Shown piece by piece: positions 18,701 through 30,700 of a DNA stretch of 64,000 nt (position 1 is its first letter; the number at the start of each line of letters is the position of its first letter). A model generated the notes under the pieces. That model did not search any database. It saw only the letters and a program-made list of their open reading frames with translations, and was not told the DNA's origin. The position numbers and the translations under genes were made by a program. Location: contig NW_026971684.1 in the NCBI RefSeq assembly GCF_963678635.1, positions 1 through 64,000 of the forward strand, given 5' to 3'. Origin of the DNA: Symsagittifera roscoffensis (Eukaryota; Xenacoelomorpha; Acoela; Convolutidae).

Positions 18701-21700
18701 CTTTATTTTTGTCAAATACGTAGTTTAAGAAAGATATGAAAACATTTTATAGTGTTAATTAAGTAAAGGCGAAAGGTGACTAAAAAAGAAATGATTTTGC
18801 AAAAGCATGATCAGTATATTTTGTTCAACTTGAAAAGAGAGGAATTGTTGCCTTTGCTGATGGCACTGGGGGCGATGTTGAGCAACACTGTGGTGTCACT
18901 CTCCTCCAGCCTGACCTCCACCTCCTGGCTCAGCTGGTCCTCGTCCAGAGCCTCCTCCTGCACACCTCCACAGCCGCCACTGCCAGTCGCGAAGAACTGA
19001 GACCGACGCCTCTCTAATAAACATAGCCAACAGACAGTTGGAAAAGAGGCAATGAATGCAAGGAAACAGAAACAAGAAAAGATTTGTTTTCTGAAAAAAA
19101 AACTTCAACCTTACGAAATTCAAAAAAAACACAAGGAATCAACGCCCTTTTAAGTTCTAGAAGTTTTTCTGTTTGTCCGTTTTGTTGATAAAAATCTACA
19201 TAATTTGAGAAAATTGGATCAATAGGTAATGACAAAAAAAATCAATACTTTTTGAGTTTAAAAGAAAACATCGACCCTGAAACTCTGAACTTTTCATAAT
19301 TGGCGTTTTTCAGAATCCTAAACACAAAATGATAAAATTGAAAAAACGTGTTCGTATCTTAAAAATAGAACTTAAAAAATGTGATCATCGCATTCTAAAG
19401 CGATCATCACATAAAAAATTGGGCGGTCTTGTTGCTTCATAGCTTTTTCATAGTTTTTTTCTCTTTAAACTGAGTTTTGTTTTTTCATTGTTGCCTCATT
19501 CAAAGTTTATGCTCATGATGAAAAGTGTTACCTTCAGTTGGACATTAACTAAGTTTTCTTGTTATATCATCTTTGTTAGCTTATTGACTTCAATGAAAAA
19601 ATTTAAATTCGCTGAAAGAACTGTCATGAGTGAGTTAGGACCGAAGTGTATAACTCATAGAGTAATTTCGGATAGGGTACACCGTCTGCTCGTCACGCTA
19701 TCTTATTTTCGGCCGGATAGATTCGTGCAACTTCTTAGTCTAATACCAATCCTAGTCTTACTCTTATACTATCTAGTCTCAGGTTGTTTAACTAGTCTCT
19801 GCTAGGCTCAATAGATCTAGGGTATACTGGTTTATTGCGGCTGCTGAAGTACTCGGGAGAGTTCAACTAATTTCTAAGTTAAATTCAAATCTCTCTGGTG
19901 CTGAAATTACAAGTAATTTCAGCACTTACAAATAAGTGGATTGTTAGTTAGATGGATCATGATTGGTTAATATTAAATACTTTACATTGGTAAAATATCT
20001 AATTTATCCAATCATAAAATGTAGTTTAGATCAGGTTCCACCCATCCGGGTTTTACAGAGTTTTTTAGAATAGTTTTTCTGCAATTCGAAAGATGGATGA
20101 TGGACGTTGGTATTTGGCGAACATCTTATTTCTTCTGGGTTTTCTTATTAGAGAAGTCCCAGATTCAATCATTGTGTCTTCTCAAGACAACGACTGGGTT
20201 TTCGCAACAAACTCAAATCTGATTTCAGAATGGTTGGCTATGTCAGGTTTTTCTGTTTCATTGGTGAGAACTTCTTTGTGTTTGACCTTGTCTGGGAATG
20301 GCGTGGAGATTGTGCGTGGTGGGGATGCCTGGTTACTCGGATCTGTACGTATACTTGAACATCGAGGTGGTCATTGGTCTAGTTCAATGAAGTCCTTTTC
20401 TGCGAAGTCAAGTCGTACTCTAAATCCTTTGAGTTGTGATTGTGGGCGGCATATTGATTGTAGTTGGCCATTCTTTCTCGAGTGTAGTAGGGTCGTTTTG
20501 TCTTTGGATGTTCGTCCTTGGTGTTGTATTCTGATCTATGTATTGCATAATGTAATTTACATTTTATAAACCTTTTATTAGTTTAATATTTTTTAATTAT
20601 GATTTTAGTTAGTTGTTTTCACAAAAGCTTTTTGTTTTAGTTCAGTTATTTTGAAGAGTTACTCACCCTTGAGTAGCTCTTATTAAAAATAGGAGTGTGG
20701 TCACAAAGCGTGGATGTAGCACGGTGGGTTAGGCCGGCTATAGAGCATGCTCAGGACGTCCTTCTTGGTGGGTTAGGCCAGGAGTGGGAGTATGATTGCA
20801 TGCGGTCTTTGTGAGAGGTCCTGTTATGTGACAACGTTTTATGTTGGGTTTGTTGTGGTTTTTCTTATGTTCTGTTGGTTGTGTCCTTTTTTCAAAAATC
20901 AAATTGTTTGTGGTATGGGTTTGTCTTTCGACTTTTTTGTGTTTTATTATTTCTTTCTTAGACTTTATAATAGTCTTCAAAAGAATAATTTATCCAGTTT
21001 TAAACTGGGTTAATCCGGTTTGGGTACCGTTGGTTTCCTTTTCTTAGTCATGCTGTTATGCTATGTGTTGTGGTGTTTAGTAAGCTGCATTGGTTAGTTT
21101 TGTTTAGTATATAATTCCTTTCCAACCGGGTTAAAGGAAAGTTTGAAACGTGTTATCTTGTGTTAGAGTTATCGAGTGTGAAAGCTTGAAACTGAAATTC
21201 ATTATTTTAAACAATTCTTCGTGGACGAGCTGTGCGAGTGTGGATAGAATTCTTATGCGAGTGAATGAAAATATCAAAAGGTTAGTACTGCTTTTGCTTC
21301 TTATGAATTTACTACATAGAATTTTAATTTTACTGCTAGTTGTTGGGGGAAATTAAGTTACAAATTTTCATCATTATTAGATTTACTGCTGGTGGGGGAA
21401 AAATTTATAAATTAATTTACTGCATTGGTATTATATTTATTTAATTGTTGGTGCAAAAATTTAATAGGGTTTTAAACAGTTTTGAAGAAGTTTGCTATTT
21501 TTTAATTTTCTTTTGTGAATTTTTCAGATGATCGTTGGATGAAGGCTAAAATTCTAAAGAAAACATGGATAAAGAATGGTGAGTTTATAATGTTTGAATT
21601 AATTAGTAATATGTATAATTCATACTTACCTGTTAGTCGTCGGGGAAGAAACCGTGGGGGAAAATGTCGTGAATGAGATCTGAAGTTGTTAGTAGTTTGG

Positions 21701-24700
21701 CTAATATGCGGATGATATTTTTAGTTTGAAGCAGTGGCCAAAGCAATTGAAGTGCCTTAATTGTGGTTAGTTCTTCAGTGCCAACTGCAAATTCATAAGG
21801 TGTGTTTTGGATTAGATTATATAATTTGTGGTTGAATTTAGTGTTATGGATGAATTCTAAAATGGGGATTTCTATAGGTTGTACAAACTCGTGTGGGATG
21901 AGGAAGGGTCGGGATTCTTCTGCGTTGAAGGTCTTGGTGATGGGACAAAAGATATACATTTGGGTTATGGGATCATAATTTCGAAGAATACCATGAAGGT
22001 TAGTATCTTTAATGCAATATGTGAAGTTAAGAAAGAATGGTGAGGTGTATTTGGAATTGATGAATTGAAAACGATGGTGTGGTTGTCTGGAGGGAGTGTG
22101 TAGGTCAAAGTGATTTTGGATGAAACGATAATAAGTATATGTGTGTGTTTGTTTAGTGCGCAACATAATATCGTGTGAGCAGTGCAAATCTCTTTCATGT
22201 GGTGCAAGGAAATGAAAGGTTAGTGAAAATAGTTGGAAGCGTTCTATAAAACTTTCGTAGGCTTGCGTGTCTGTTAGTGCTTCTGAGATAATGTGGTCAA
22301 ACTTGCTATCGAAGATATTTAGTGTAAATACATATGGTGTTTTAATGAAAAATTTCTCGGTGATTTGTGGGTTAGCGAAGCGATCGTCGTCTAAGAATTG
22401 ATCTTGGTTTGTTCTGATGATGTTATGGTCGTAATATTCTAGTGTATATTCATTAGCTCGGGGTGCAGTGTGTGTTTTTAGTGATTTTTTGTATCCAATG
22501 TAAGTAAATTGTCTAGGTGTTAGTGGTGTAGTGAGTCGATATAGCATGTCCATATTTCGTTCTATATCGATATGAGTGTTAGATAAAGGTAAGCAAAGGG
22601 GATTTGTAAAATGATAATATGAGGTCCAAGGAAGGGTAGGCATTAAAACGTATTCGTCTACAAAGTTACGTGTCTCGTTAGTGTCATGAGGGGTGTTTAA
22701 GGTGTATTGTGGAAATGAGGGTAAGGTGATAGCTAAAAATTCTTTTGTTATAGTGTGTTGTGGATGGTTGATGTATTCACGGGCTGTTCCTGGTTTCGCT
22801 GGGAAAGGATGGTTGGGGAACTTCCTTTTAAAAGTGCGGTAAGCTCTTTTAGTGCTGAGTGAAGATACAGTAGTTGTGGATGATGGTGCTAATGAATCAG
22901 TATAAATTGAAGGGGGTGTAGGGGTAGGAGGGTTGGATGAATCTATTGTGGATGAGATTTGGTTTATGGTTGGGGTGTCAAGGTGATAGGATTGTTGTTG
23001 TAAGGTAATGAAATTATCTAGTTCTGGGGAGATTCGGGGGGTGTCTGAAGAATGAGATGATTGGTTTGAGTGAAGTGAGGAGTAGGTTGGAGTGACTTGG
23101 GAAGCATAAGAGGGTGTAGAATTGGTTGGGTCAGGGTTATTTGGTAGTATGGGTTGAAAAGGGGGTTGGGAAAAATTTAAGGGATTGGTGTGAAAATTAT
23201 TTGATGGAGATGGTTCGGAGTCGGCAAATTCATCGGGGGTTTCAATATTCGGGTTATTGAGTTGTGAGATGGAGTATAAAACTGAGATGTGTGAGTTAGT
23301 ATCGGAATTCATGCCGGATGTTACATTACTGGATGGGAAATCGGGTGGCGGAAAAGCAAAAAGTGGTATTATTGGGATTGGAGTGGTGAGGTTGGTTGGG
23401 TGGGAATTTGATCGGTGTAGGGATCCAAGTTGTCGGCTCATCGTGGGCTAAAAAAATTATTATTTTGAGACTGAAAAGCGGTGGTATGGGGTTGTTCTAT
23501 AATTTGTTCATAAGTATTTTCATCTTGTGAGTGGTGTGGCATTATATGTTGGATGGGACTTTGTGATATGGTTGGTCTAAAATTATTATGTGTTATGGCT
23601 AAATTTCGAAAATTACGTGGGACTAGGGATAATGGATGGTTATGTGGTAGGGGTGGTAACTGTGGTGCTGTTGGTGTTGTGTCTGCATTGTTATGTTCTT
23701 CGTCGTATGTGTTCTGTCTTGTTGCTATTTTTGTGTTATATTCTTTTATTTGTGCGTCTAAAAGAATTTTGTTTATAGATGTAGAAAATATTCCAAAAAA
23801 TCCTGCAAATAGTATGCGTGCTACACTTGCTTGTCTATTGACTTGTGTGTGTATAGCACATGTGTTATAGATTCCTTTTAAGAGTGAAAAAAGAAATCCA
23901 ATAAAGTTAAACATTGCGTATAAAATAGTTAGTTTTTCTAAGATGTAGTAGGGCCATCCTAGAAAATCAAGAATTTCATTCTTGAGTGTAACAAAGCTAA
24001 AAATATTGATAGGTGATATATCTTGGGGACGGTATTTTTCACCGTTTAGATATATATAATCTTTAATGTCTTTAAAATATCCGCTATAGTCTTGCGTATA
24101 GATGTCTGCAAATCCTGCGGTTTCGGCAAGTTTGCGTAAGTTTTGGTCAATTGATTGTCTTTGTATTGTGTCCATTTGTGTTAATAATTCCTGGAATTGT
24201 TGTGTTCTAATGTGATGTTGAATATCTGATTTTGAGTATATTCCTATTGATTGTAAGTCTATATTTGGGTTTCGAGCGATAGCGCGAATGCTTTCTGGTG
24301 AAAATTTTTTGAGTGATTGCATTAATGTGGGATATGGGGTGAGAAGGTAATATTTATCTTCATCAGGGTTTAGTTGTACTACGTTGTGGCTATTTTCTGA
24401 TCCACATGGAACTGCGGTATCCCAGAAATAGGTTCTTCGTGAAAGTATGTCAACGAAATGTACTTTATTCTTATAAAAGATAGGGATTCTTTTATAACAT
24501 CGTTTATCTTCAAAAACGTATAGTGGTGATACTTTTTTAGTACAAGTATAAAACCATAAGATGTTTCCTTCATAGTCTAAAAAATTTGATCTATTTCCTG
24601 ATAGTAAATATCCTGCGTAGGGTATTTTTAATACTGCTAGTGCAAGTGATTGTAATATTTGTGTTCTTTCTAATTCGCATAGTTGGTGTAATGTTTCTAA

Positions 24701-27700
24701 TTCGGAGAGTGACATTTCTTGAAAAATTCGGCTAATCGTGTAGTCTAGTTTCATATCTAAGTGAATATCATAGTGGATATTACCAAAATATGTATTATTC
24801 ATTAGTGATAGTTCTTGTAAACGTGTGCTTTGATCGTTTTGGGGTTTTAAATGTCCACCAGGTTGACCTGTATTCTTTTGAAAATTAACTGGTATATATG
24901 ATGTTCCTTCGTTTAGGGGATGACTTGTGGCGTATGGGTCGACTTTTATTTTTCCAGTGGTCATGTCGAATCCATTTTCGTATTCAACTAATATTTCAGA
25001 GTATTGTGTTTTGTGAAGTGGGTTTCTGTATTTACATGCAAGTTCTGTTTCTTGATATATTTGAAAACGTGTTAATTTATTTTCTATATTATGAATGTTT
25101 CGAAAATTTGAACTTATTTTGCGTAATGGATTTACATGTTCATATGGTATTGATTGTATAAAATATTTTTCGTGAAATTTTATCATACGAGCGTGTATTT
25201 TTGCTACTTGAAATGTTGTACATGTGTCTTCGGGGAACCAAACAATTGTTGCTTGTGTTCTGGTTGTAGGGTCGCAATAACCTTGGTCGTTTTTACAAGG
25301 TAATCTAATTCCTTGGTAAATCATTGTGTTGTCTGATAAATCTCGTGTGAGTTGTATTTTTTCGAGTTGTATTTTCCAATCGAAAAACATTATTTCTTGG
25401 TATCCTTTATTTTTTGTGTCTGCTTTGCAGTTTGATGGGTCATTTATACCAATGTGTGGTATCCAGTGTTTATCGTGTATGTCATAGGTTAATCGTCCGT
25501 GTGCGCCGTTGTATGGGTATTTTTCATCTAATTTTATATGTCCTTGATATCTTTCAAGTTCTGCTTGATGTACAGAATCTGAAAAAACTTGGAAATATAC
25601 CAAATTTCTATCTGTGTTTTTATTTTTGGTGATGTTTAGTCGGAGTAACTCGTTTTTACAATCTTCGGGATTGAGATGTAAAAGTCGTTCTATATTACTC
25701 TGGTAGAATGATTCATGGTCAAGTCGGTTTTTATTTCCGTTTGAGACTTGTGAACAATGTACTTTCTTTTCAGAAAATGTTGCTGTGAATTTATATCCTA
25801 TAACTGTAGTTGCTCGGGCTTTTGAATAAAGTGTTGCTATGACATTTGTAGTTTCTATGGCTTGGGGTTCTGTTTCGCACTGTGATACTTGATTTATTGC
25901 ATACTTGTGTAGTGTTTTTTGTTCGTTTTCTTCACAATCGTAATGTGTTACTAATAAATCTTGGGGTCCTGTGCGGGTTTATGTTTTGATTTGAGATTAC
26001 TAGAAAAAGGAGTTGGAGAAAAATTAATAATTTTAGAATATACATGTGTATGATAATCCTGAGTATGGGTTATAAAATGTGATGTAACCAATTGTGTTTT
26101 TGGTATATCTGTCGTATTTATATATTATTTCAGTGGTTATAAATGGTGGTGGTAGTGACTGAGCTGTTATGTTTGGTGGGTTTAATGGGTAGGGATGTTG
26201 AGTAATGTTGTTTAATTTAACTGTGATTTCAAACTTTAATTGTAAACTGTTTTGTTGAAGTATTTGGATATTGTGATCACGGATATCGTCGTGAATGTCT
26301 TGTCGGTATTGTAATCTATTAAGTGCCCAGTTGTGGAGGCGATTACTTTCTAGATGTTGTCCAAATAATGGTGGAGGGGCTGTAAATGTATTCCAATCTA
26401 GTCTTAAAGGGATATTTGTTGATGATTGTTCTCGATATCTGGCGTCGAGATTATTTGGAAAATTTAAGTTAAAAGGTGGTGGTGAAATCTGGCTTATTGA
26501 TGGTGTTGATGGTAGTGATAATGTTTCTGGTAGTGATGAGGATGTTGTTGTATCCGTAGAAATATCTATTGGATCATTGACTAAATTTAATTCACCTTGT
26601 GTAAATGAATGTGTTGTCCAATATGGTAGTCGTGATGCCTGGTTTGGGGGGTTAAAGGGATTTTCACGTATTTGTTCAGATGTTGGTGTTGAACCTAAGT
26701 AATCTGATGGTAGGCTTGAGGTGCTACGTTGTGAAAGAAGCGTAGGGGTTTCTGGTAATATACCAATGGGGTTTTCTGGAGTGTTTTGTGATGGGGATTG
26801 AGGTATATCAAAATGAACTCGGGGAGTTAGAAAATTCTTGTTCCGTCGAGGATGTATAATTTGTCTATTTATTTCGACTGTTTTTTGGTTTTGACTAGGA
26901 TTTCTTATTCTACTTAATTCTTGTGGTAGTGTTGGGTATAAGTTATATGTTGGTTCGCTTAGAGGTGCTTGTCGTTGAGCTGGTTCTAGTGGTTCTGATA
27001 AACGAGCGTGTCGTTCTTCAAAAGTGTATGGGTTATCTTGAAAGGAAATTCGTGTAGATGTATGAGGATTATTGGTAGTTGAAGGTGTTGTTGGGTTATC
27101 TTGGGATGATGTCGGTGAAGACTGACTTGGTGACTTTTGGGTAGCAATTTTTAATAGCTTTTTGGTCTATTCTTTTAGTGAAAAAGTTAATGTTTATTAA
27201 AGTATTCTTCTAAGAAAAGAATTAGGAGGATTGTTGCTAGAGCGAATGTGATGATTGCTTTCTTTATACATTTGCATATAGTCAAAATGAGGGATGATAG
27301 AAATGTTATGAAAATTACAAATAGTAGAAAAATATCAGTTCTACTGAAAATAGTTCGTATCATTTAGACAATTTTATAAATCGTACCTGTGTATATAATC
27401 AAGGGTTTTTGAAAGTTGGAGAAATAGTTCGAATATAGTGTAGAAAATTAAAAAAATATTACAAAAAATGATTAAGAGTATTAGAAAAGATTCAAGGATA
27501 TCAAAAAGAAATATTATGAAAGTTTCAAGTATCGTAAAAAATTGTTTGAGGTTTGTGATAATTTTAGTGACTGTTTGATAGAAGAGCATTTAAGAAATGG
27601 CTTCGTGATCGAATATTTTTTGTTGTTTGGGGCAATTTTCAAGTGTGGTCGGATTATTTATTAGTTTTTTGACAAGTGGGTTGGGTTTCGTAAAAAATTG

Positions 27701-30700
27701 TTGGGGGCAATTTTTATGGTGATCGGGAGGTCTTCTTTGTCTTTATTTTCATTTGTCAAATGATCTGGGGTATTTTTGAGATTTTTATACTTTAGGCTAA
27801 ATAAAATGGTCGTTCTTTTACTTTAGGCTAATTTAACATATTTGTTTGGGGGGTATTTGAGGGCTGAGTTGGGGAAATATTGTTGATCTTTGGTTTATTA
27901 GATAAGGGAGGGTTATGATATTATGGTGATATTTATTTTAGTTGTCAAGTTGGAGTGGTTTGCTTATTTTTGACCTGGAGGTCGTAGAGTTATAGTTATA
28001 GATATGCCTGGAGTTTAATATTTTTCGTCTAGTTGGTTTGTGTTAAAGTTATAGAAGGTGACGGATTGGATGAATCCTATTGGCTAATTTTGAACTAGAA
28101 TCGCTGCGTGTTTATCAGCATGTTATCTTGAAAATTGAAAGTGTGAAATGTTTCAGAGGTGCAAAGATTTTTAAATGTAGAATTTAAGGTTGTTTTTGAA
28201 ATTCAACTTTCTTTAATATTTTAGATTGTGGGATGAATATTTTATAATTTTTACGTGGTTGATTTCTAAGTCGTGAAGACTCTCTATGTTCTGATTTGTC
28301 GATTTGTTTTTGGGGTATTAATTGTTCTGTCTTTTTTCTATTTTTTCTTTTTTTTTGAGATGTATTTTGATCGAGATTTTTTGTATTGTTTTTTTGTGGT
28401 GTTTGATTTTGTATTTTGATTTCCGAGGTGAATATCATTTTGTTCCTTTGTTATGGTGTCCGTATGTGGGTTATTTTGAATAACTTTTAAACCTGTAAAA
28501 GAATATAATTGAGTTAGTTCGCGGAGTGCGTATTCTTTTGGATAATAAGGTAATAGGTTATTTCGGTGTTGAACGATTTCTTTTTTATCTGAGTCGGTGA
28601 TTTTATATGTGACATCAGTGGGTTTTGCAATTATTTGGTATGGTCCTTTACGAAGGGGTTGTAACTTTTTTGAAATTCCTTTTTGAGTATTAAAATTGGG
28701 TATTAAAACAAATGTTCCAATTTTTAAATCGGAGGCTGGTGTAAAGCGTGAATTTATTTGTTCACATTAATATTTTGCCTTTGTAACAACTTTTTTGTTA
28801 CCTTTTAGTAAATTTCATTGTGTTTTCTATCTCTGTTTAAAATCCATTCGGTGTGTGTACCGGAGGCTAATTTAAGAATTTGTGGGTGATGAAAATGATC
28901 TTCATCGTGTGTATGTAATGGTAGGTTATAACAAATTGAGTCTTTATTTGGTTGACAATAACCTTGTGCGTTTTTATGAGAGTTTGCTGTAAACATTATT
29001 GGTTTGCGTGGCTTTTGGTTAAAAACCATTTCATATGGTGACATTCCTAAAGTTGTCGTGATTTGTGAATTATATGCTAAGGGAAATAGTTTTACATCTG
29101 CTGACCATTCGGTATATCTTGTATCATTTCCATTGATGATACATCTGAGATATTCTTGTAATGAACGGTTCATACCTTCGACTAAGCCGTTTGTCCAAGG
29201 TGCGTGAGATGTACGTGGTTTGTGTTTAATGTTATATAAATGACATAGTGTGATGATTTCATTATTTATGAATTCTGTACCGTTGTCTGTAACTAAAATT
29301 TCTGGTAGTCCGAATTTTGCTATCCAGTGTTCATAGAGTGTTGTGTAAGCGTAATAAGCGTTACAATGTGGTACTGGGTTAAGTGCTACATAATGTGTAA
29401 ATGCGTCAACAATTACCATAATGTAGGAGTTTCCTTCGGATGAGGGTGAAATTGGTCCTTTGGTATCAAATGAGATACGATGATTAAAGTACAAACTTTG
29501 TCCTTTAAAATCTTGTTTTTGTGCTATTTGTTTTTGATTTGGGTAAGGTTTATTTAGTTGACATACTATACAGTCATTGCATAGTACTTTTATCCAAATT
29601 GGTGCATTTGGGAAATAAAAGTTTTGTATAAAATTTGAATTTGTTTTTTCTGATCCAGAGTGTCCTTTAATATTTTGTGTATGTGAAATATTAAAAGCTA
29701 TAAGAATCATACTTAAAGGGAGACAGGGAACTGTAGATTCATTTAGTTTGTATTCTAGAAGGTCTGTGTTTTCGTTAATTGTTGTATTGTTGAATTTTCG
29801 AAAATATCTGAGGAGTGTTTTGTTTCCTAGAATAGTTGAATCTGCTTTGATAGGTTTAGTTTTATATTTGTGCCATGATTTCAGTTGTCGAATTACTGGG
29901 TCAAGGTTTTGATATTGTTTCAGTGTTGAAATTGTAATTGTTTCTGTTGGGGGGAGAAAAATGTTTTCGATTTCTAAATTAGATAAGGGTATTGTGTCAA
30001 GTGGGTCATGGAGGTCAAAAACTTGATTTATTGTGTATTTTGAATCGTTTGTTTGTGGTCCTGATAAGTTTATTTTATCAGTCAGATTTTCTTTTTCAAT
30101 TAGTGGAAAATGGTCTTTTTTAGGCGGGTGTTGTTTTATTCTTTTTTGTTGGGTGTTGTTTTTTATCCATTGTGAATATGGGATTGGTTTAAAAGTTGAT
30201 GTTCCAAGTAGATCAACTTCATAGTGATTATTTTGACAATCTAAATAAAGTGGAAAATGTTGTAAATTATTTATTTGTGATTGTTCAACGTCAGTTTTTA
30301 CTGCATATTTGCATTCCAATCGGGGTGATGTTTCATTTTCTGCAAGGTATAATTTTATGTTTTTGGGTATTTCAACTGTGGTTTTTCGTGTAAGTAATTC
30401 AGGTGGCGTATTTCGACTTAAAGTGTCTGGTAATGCAAGATTTTTTTCCTGCGGTCCAAACTATATGTAAGTTTGGTATTTTCATTAAAATGAGTTGAAA
30501 TCTATAAACTCGGTGGTTTGGATTAGACTTTTGTGTAAAAAGAAAGATGATTGGTTTATGGTCTGTGAATAGAACTGTGGGATGTTTTGATCCAAGTATC
30601 AGAAATTCATATTCTGTTAGTGTATATATTATGGCTGTACATTCTCTCATTAGAGTTGAGAGTCTTAGTTCTGCTTGAGTGAATAATCGAGAATTTGCTG

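Larger units (their letters stand above)
19631..20040 (-). repeat. 3' LTR of the 18.9 kb element (410 bp)
   Basis: It begins TGAGTTAGG and ends GGTTCCA on the plus strand. On the sense strand it has CCAAT-type boxes near the U3 start, an 11 bp perfect inverted repeat (19900-19923) and an AATAAA poly(A) signal at 19831-19836. It differs from the 5' LTR by one base, near 19748. Confidence 0.95.

Noticed and set aside
20093-20569. 158-codon plus-strand frame next to the LTR, possible antisense gene of the element
   Set aside because: The matching region of the second copy (from 60409) has several indels and stops in this frame, so it is not conserved as protein.
21965-22207. 80-codon minus-strand frame inside the 602-aa gene
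   Set aside because: Shadow frame of the larger conserved ORF.
25601-25603. TTG at 25603 as env start
   Set aside because: The env frame is open for about 125 more codons upstream, and a signal peptide frame begins at 26045.
30441-30447. Programmed frameshift site in pol
   Set aside because: A one-base homopolymer indel explains it more simply; gag and pol are otherwise fused in one frame.
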